Positions 59,384-64,000 of a stretch of DNA of 64,000 nt are shown here, in pieces (the stretch's first letter is position 1; each line of letters starts with the position of its first letter). The DNA comes from Phragmites australis (lineage: Eukaryota; Streptophyta; Magnoliopsida; Poales; Poaceae): NCBI RefSeq assembly GCF_958298935.1, contig NC_084922.1, positions 46,287,958 to 46,351,957 on the forward strand. The letters are read 5' to 3'. The notes under the pieces were generated by a model. It worked only from the letters and a program-made list of their open reading frames with translations. It did not search any database and was not told the DNA's origin. A program made the translations under genes and the position numbers.

Positions 59384-59499
59384 GATTCTATGATTTACCA
59401 CCGAATAACTTGTCATGTTCCATATATGTAATCATTGTGTCAGTGCACAATGATATCATACTAGGGATTAAGCGATTATTCGGTGGTATATCATGAATT
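59384..59499. mobile_element. 116-bp hairpin MITE just downstream of patellin
   Basis: The left arm ATTCTATGATTTACCACCGA and the right arm (complement of ATTCATGATATACCACCGAA) form long inverted repeats around a short AT-rich centre. It lies about 105 bp past the stop codon, so it is probably in the 3' UTR or terminator region. TSD uncertain. Confidence 0.5.
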
Positions 59500-60308
59500 T
59501 ATCCTTAATTTATTGGTTTTGCTGTTTTTGGTTCACATTCTATATTTGTTTAATTAAACCAAAGTGAGCTTGTCATCTCAGCATGACGTTGTGATGAATG
59601 GTTTGTTGAGGGCAGGGGAGAAAATTGTGGGAAGAAGTGGGGAATGTCTGCTCTCCTGTAGATCTGTCTGTACATTGCATCTCTGGATTCTCATTGATAT
59701 GTAATATGCTCAATTGAGTACTTGTCATCATTACAATCCATGTTACTCTGCATATTCTTCTATGTCCTTGTCTCTGTTTATGGAATGTTTTGTGCTATCC
59801 ATGGATGTCAGGATCTCTCGACTCCCACCATTTCTCTGCCCATTTCCAGCAAGAAGGGATGTCTTCAGAACCAATTGCTGAGACAATGGCCGAGTGACGC
59901 AGACTGACAGCAACTATTTTGGTTGTGCTGTGGATTTTTCTAAGTTCATATTTATTTCAGTTTAAGATTATAATAAATAACTTGTGAGTTATTTAGTAAC
60001 CTGGATTATTGGAGTCTGAATTGTTTTTTTATATGGCCAAAGTTTGCAGTGTCCTTAACTATTTTGAGTAACTTATTTATCCTTCTGTGGCACGTTTAAC
60101 ATTCAATTGACCTTGCAAAATATTTATAAAATACAAAATTAAATAAATAAGTGTTAAAAGATAAATCATTCATACATCTTTGAATTTTTGTCCATACAAA
60201 TATGCTCTCACAAATAAATTACTCTCTCCTAACAAATAAAACATTAGCAATATTATCACAGAAGGCATTCATACCTCTATCTTGATTTCCCAATTGACTC
60301 ACACTCCC
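59500..60308. other. 3' flank of patellin, no gene
   Basis: AT-rich sequence with several possible poly(A) signals. No domain is seen in the small frames. Confidence 0.4.
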
Positions 60309-61140
60309 TTAAAATAAAGGCATCGACATGTAATTTTCATCTCGATCATACTGGTCAAACTCTTCATCACCTAAAGTACTATCTCGAATAAAGTTATAAA
60401 GAGTCATGCATACATGTATTATTTTAGTTTGCTTACGCATAGGATAGTTTGGTAAGTCCAACAAAATTCTCCGCTTCATCTTCAAAACATCAAATGAGCG
60501 CTCAATCACATTACGAAGAGATGAATGCAAGTTGTTGAATACCTCCTTCTTACAGCTAGGGCGCATGCCATTTTGAAACTCCGGTAAATGGTACTTGGTC
60601 CCTTTGTATAGAGCTAGAAAATATAGTCAGTTTGGATAGCCCGAGTCAACAAGGTAAAATTTTCTTACAAACATCAAAATACATTGGGACATATCTTCAT
60701 TATTGAATCTAGTGAGATGATAAATAGGCAAAATATTATTATACCATGTGGAGGATGTAGGAATTGAGCAACATATTTACGTAAAGTATCATTGAATACC
60801 CTTATGTCATGTACCGAACCCGGCTATCCCACAACAACGAAAGTGAACCTCATGTCAAAGTCACATATCGTCAACATATTTTGAGTAGAATATCCATGCT
60901 GACCCACATGTTGAACCACCTTTGCCGAAGGCACAACAACCAGTATATGATTGAAATGAGGCGCAAAACGAGAACCTAGCAGTCTTGGATGGATCGTTGT
61001 GAAGTTTGTATCTCTAGGTTTGACAGTATCTACTGAGAGGAGGTAGATACTTTCCAACACTTCATTGAATTTCCTACTAATTATTTCTTTTGACCTCACA
61101 AATCGGTTCTGCACTTGAGTAAATGACTGAGGAGCCCTAA
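60309..61140 (-). pseudogene. PIF/Harbinger transposase (DDE_Tnp_4) pseudogene
   Basis: Minus-strand segments in two frames. 61114-60824 reads QNRFVRS.E.ISRKFNEVL, TIHPRLLGSRFAPHFNH, then VVVPSAKVVQHVGQHGYSTQNMLTICDFDMRFTFVV. After stops, about 60660-60309 reads FYLVDSGYPN (second Asp), YKGTKYHLPEFQNGMRPS, then LRNVIERSFDVLKMKRRIL (Glu). The stretch that should hold the first catalytic Asp (normally IGAIDGTHVP after the HFN block) is missing: HFNHI runs straight into LVVVPS. Stops and at least one frameshift are also present near 60625-60820. Family: plant Harbinger transposases, which need a SANT-type partner. Inactive. Confidence 0.85.
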
Positions 61141-61306
61141 CAGTCCGGCATCAAGGTTCCCAAGCAAAGAAAAGGCATCAACTTGGTACAAGAATCGCAT
61201 CAGTGTGTGTTAAAACAAGCACATGGACGGGGCCAAGCTCACCATGTTGCCGGTCGCAGGTGCGTCAGCATCCTCATCGTTGGCCACTCCCTCAGTAACG
61301 CTAGCC

Positions 61307-61669
61307 TCAAGGCCACCAGCTGCGGAGGATGGACGGGGCGGCATGTAGGGTTGTTCCCTCGATGCACAGCCGGGGAGCTATCCACACTGGCCGGAGCGGC
61401 CATCGTTCCACGTGAGCCTCCCATGGTCGCGCTAGCAGGTCCTGCAGTGTTGTCGGGGAGGCCTCTGGTGCGACCATGGGCATCGGGGCTGTCGCGCCAG
61501 GCACGGCCCCTGCAGCAACCATGCCCGATGCGCTAGGGAGGCCACCCGCGCTAGAGATTCCATGCGCGCCGGGAAAGGAGGTGCCTCGGTGCGTGGACGC
61601 CATCTGTTCCTTAGCCAACGAGTCTTAGGCGAGGGTCTTCTTTGCATCCTCAACATCGATTGGCTCCAT
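61307..61669 (-). pseudogene. Possible first-exon remnant upstream of the Harbinger pseudogene
   Basis: The minus frame from ATG 61669 begins MEPIDVEDAKKTLA. It hits TAA, then stays open for about 100 codons (KEQMASTHRGTSFPGAHGISS...). It is Ala/Pro/Gly-rich and ends without a known domain. It lies on the same strand just upstream of the transposase remnant and could be part of the element's accessory ORF or an unrelated gene fragment. Function unknown. Confidence 0.35.
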
Positions 61670-64000
61670 CTTGACTAGACCACCGCCGCGCTAGGGAACA
61701 GAGAGAGAGAGGGGCCGAACATGAAGGAACAGAGGGGGGGGGCGAACAGGAGGGGGCTGGGGGTTCTGGTGGAGGGAGTGGTATTTAGCGGGTACTTTTC
61801 TTAAAATTTGATAGGTAGTATAGTAAAAGGTCGAATCATAAGCTAGAATAAGTTCCTTTTCACAGTTTATAGGATTGTTATAATATGGATTTTAGTTTAT
61901 AATAATATGGACAAATAATATATCTATTTATTTTCACTTTAGACAATTAAGCTAGTTTATTATAATATTGAGTGAAAATAAACAGTAGCTAACTCGCCTC
62001 ACTTCTCATTAGGGAAAGGATGACTAAAGCAAACCATGTTTCAACCTCCTTTGCATTAGACTCACGCCTACCTCGACTGCATTCCGGAAAACAAGCAGCA
62101 AAATGACAAGCCTGCAGGCCAAACAGAAAAGGGAAAAGGCATGTGCCTAGCTAGCGTTTGTGCTGCTAATGATGGCCGTAAACTAAGCGTGGGTGCAACA
62201 TCCAGAGGCGCTGCCGCTCGCTCCAAGGCTGTCATCGTGTTCCTCAAACGACAACACTGCAAAACAACCAAAGGAGAGAAGGAAAAGCGAGGCCGGAACA
62301 GCTGTTGCAAATAAAGAAAGCGAAAGAACATTGCTCCTCTGCAGCAGTTGCAGGCAAGAACTCTCTCCCGTGTCTCATGCCCTTTGAGTCTTCGACTATC
62401 CCAGCAAATGCCAGTACTACTCACGTCCAGATTGGCCATGTGCTCGGCGCTTTTAATGGCCGAATCGAGAGAGCTTTCGTTCTGTCTGTGATACCTGGGT
62501 CTGGGACTCTGGGTGGGCGCTAAGGAAACGTGAGTGGCTGACGAACGGGGGCCGCCGATGGAGAGTGCAGCTTCATCATCGAGAGTTGGCATGTGCGTAG
62601 GCCGCATTTTTCCGAGCCCTGTGTTGTTTTTTGCTCCGTCTTTGCGCAAAGGGGGGGGGGGGGGGCAGGGGAAGGGGACTAGGAGAGGGCCCGTTTCGTT
62701 GCGTTTTTAATGGTCGGAAAGACGGCCTCATGATTGGCGGCGTGTACACGCACCCTGTCATGTTTGCCTACCACTATAAACACTGAGTTGTTTCAAGCGT
62801 CACTTACTTTTTTTTAATTCTCACTTTGAATAATTTTTTTTAAAATTTAAATAATTTACTTATTTTATTATCCATCATCACCCTCTTGCATCACCATCTC
62901 TACTAATTAAAAAATTAAGTTGCAAATTAGAAGATAATTTTTTTATTTTTCGAATCACATCTAAAATCAAACTACAGTATTGCTCTAGACATTTGTTGAT
63001 GCTCTCGACATATTCGTTCGACGATGCTATTGAATTTGTACTTAATGTTACTGCATATAATATTTATATTTTAATTACAATATACGGACACTTAGCTAGT
63101 GGGTTTAATGGTTCAGTCGGGATGTTTATTCCAAATGTCAATGGATAGTATTTACCTGGGCCTCATCTTCTAGACGCTGTCTCGCCTCAACGCAGGAAGA
63201 GTTTACAAAAGCTTCTTGCCAGTGGTGGTGGAGCAGAAGCCAAAAGAGATAACCAAGGACCTGGCTAGACGGTCATGATGGAGATGAACACTCGCAGCCC
63301 TCTCCAATTCGCCCCCGTGCATCCCGGTTCCATTTGGGTCCCCGCCGAGCTAGCTGGGAACGCAGTGTTCACACATCCATACGGATTACATGTTGATGAT
63401 GAAATGCGGTGCAAGTGCACTATACGCGCATCGTTCTTGGGCGATTGGACCAGTCCGGACCGTGCTGCGGTGCAGGGATCAACCGGACGCCCGGGGTCCA
63501 GGTCCATCCGTCCAGCCGGTCCATGGCACAGTAGAATCTGGATACTCGTGCTTGGAGCTAAGTCTCGTTCGTGCACACGGTCCTCGCAACAACCCAATTG
63601 TCATCTGCCTTTGCAATTCATATGTGGTTTTGTCGATCGGGAAGTCCAATTCCGTTTGGTCCCTGTCGTCTACTTAGCATAGCACGCGTTGGCGCGACAG
63701 GGCCCGTGGTTCTTGCCACGCACTCGCGACCAACCACTTGCGAGGTAGGCAAGGTAAGGAGGCGTAGCGATCGGCATGTTTTGGGTTTGATTCATGATCG
63801 GACAACAACCAAATAGTGTCGGGGATGCGAACCCTAATAAGAGCGCGTGTGCCGTGTCCGATTCAGGGGGAGAGGGGCGAGCGGCCTGCGGGCCGAGACA
63901 AGGGGAGGGGGGAGGTCTAGGTAAAAGTGGTTCTTTTAGTTCCTCGATAATTTTTTCTTTGTAACTTGTTTTAATAACTTTTCTCTTAGTTTATCTCGAT
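61670..64000. other. Intergenic, no recognised gene
   Basis: It contains a possible MITE-like AT-rich stretch (61840-61990) and a poly-G run (62651-62665). Open frames at 62649-62068 (-) and 63275-63682 (+) lack domains. Nothing at the right edge indicates a gene continuing past the window. Confidence 0.35.

Noticed and set aside
62068..62649. 193-codon minus frame
   Set aside because: No domain, and composition changes along its length. Not supported.
1..64000. CRISPR arrays, bacterial operons, rRNA or functional tRNA genes
   Set aside because: None seen. The spliced genes and plant transposons show this is plant nuclear DNA.

Overview
This is nuclear DNA from a grass (Poaceae), probably a panicoid. 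The evidence is GC-rich coding exons with grass-typical protein families, long AT-rich TE-filled intergenic DNA, GT-AG introns, Tat-lineage Ty3/gypsy remains, and abundant MULE, hAT-like and PIF/Harbinger elements. Only two genes look like ordinary host genes. One is a subgroup-4 R2R3-MYB repressor (7261-8186, + strand). The other is a four-exon patellin, a Sec14-GOLD phosphoinositide-transfer protein (56899-59278, + strand). About 49 kb of nested or adjacent transposable elements lies between them.

Layout. Positions 1-7130 hold LTR-retrotransposon debris, a 153-bp MULE-type MITE with a perfect 9-bp target-site duplication (TSD), and a hAT-like element. The MYB gene follows. Positions 8.2-17.1 kb hold MITE and hAT-like remnants and anonymous DNA. 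Positions 17158-22684 are a complete but degenerate Mutator-like element (MULE) bounded by the 9-bp TSD GGCACAGTC. It carries, all on the minus strand, a broken MURA transposase, the C-terminal exons of a plant mobile domain (PMD) gene, and a GRF-type zinc-finger/coiled-coil gene. Positions 22.7-32.3 kb hold tandem duplications and small MITEs, one a hAT element with an 8-bp TSD. Positions 32310-41052 are a decayed minus-strand Tat-type gypsy element with two LTRs. Its reverse transcriptase is missing and an F-box gene fragment sits in antisense in its 3' region.

The most notable locus is 44790-53921, a 9.13-kb MULE with long terminal inverted repeats (TIRs) and a near-perfect 10-bp TSD. It carries three genes: an intact five-exon PMD gene (+), an intact two-exon gene resembling MYB/SANT-like proteins (-), and a MURA-type transposase with SWIM and zinc-knuckle motifs (-) interrupted by one in-frame TGA. 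Each TIR ends internally in a purine-rich leader exon with a splice donor that appears to feed the gene reading inward. The layout parallels maize MuDR (two inward promoters, convergent genes) but the second gene is a PMD protein and there is a third gene. Immediately next to it (53961-55943) is a 1.98-kb non-autonomous foldback element with the same TIR family and a perfect 10-bp TSD. It is a plausible substrate of the same transposase.

Positions 56.5-64 kb hold the patellin gene, a short hairpin MITE just downstream of it, a PIF/Harbinger transposase pseudogene, and anonymous sequence. Splice sites and element borders were worked out by eye. No database search was possible, so family names rest on recognised motifs.
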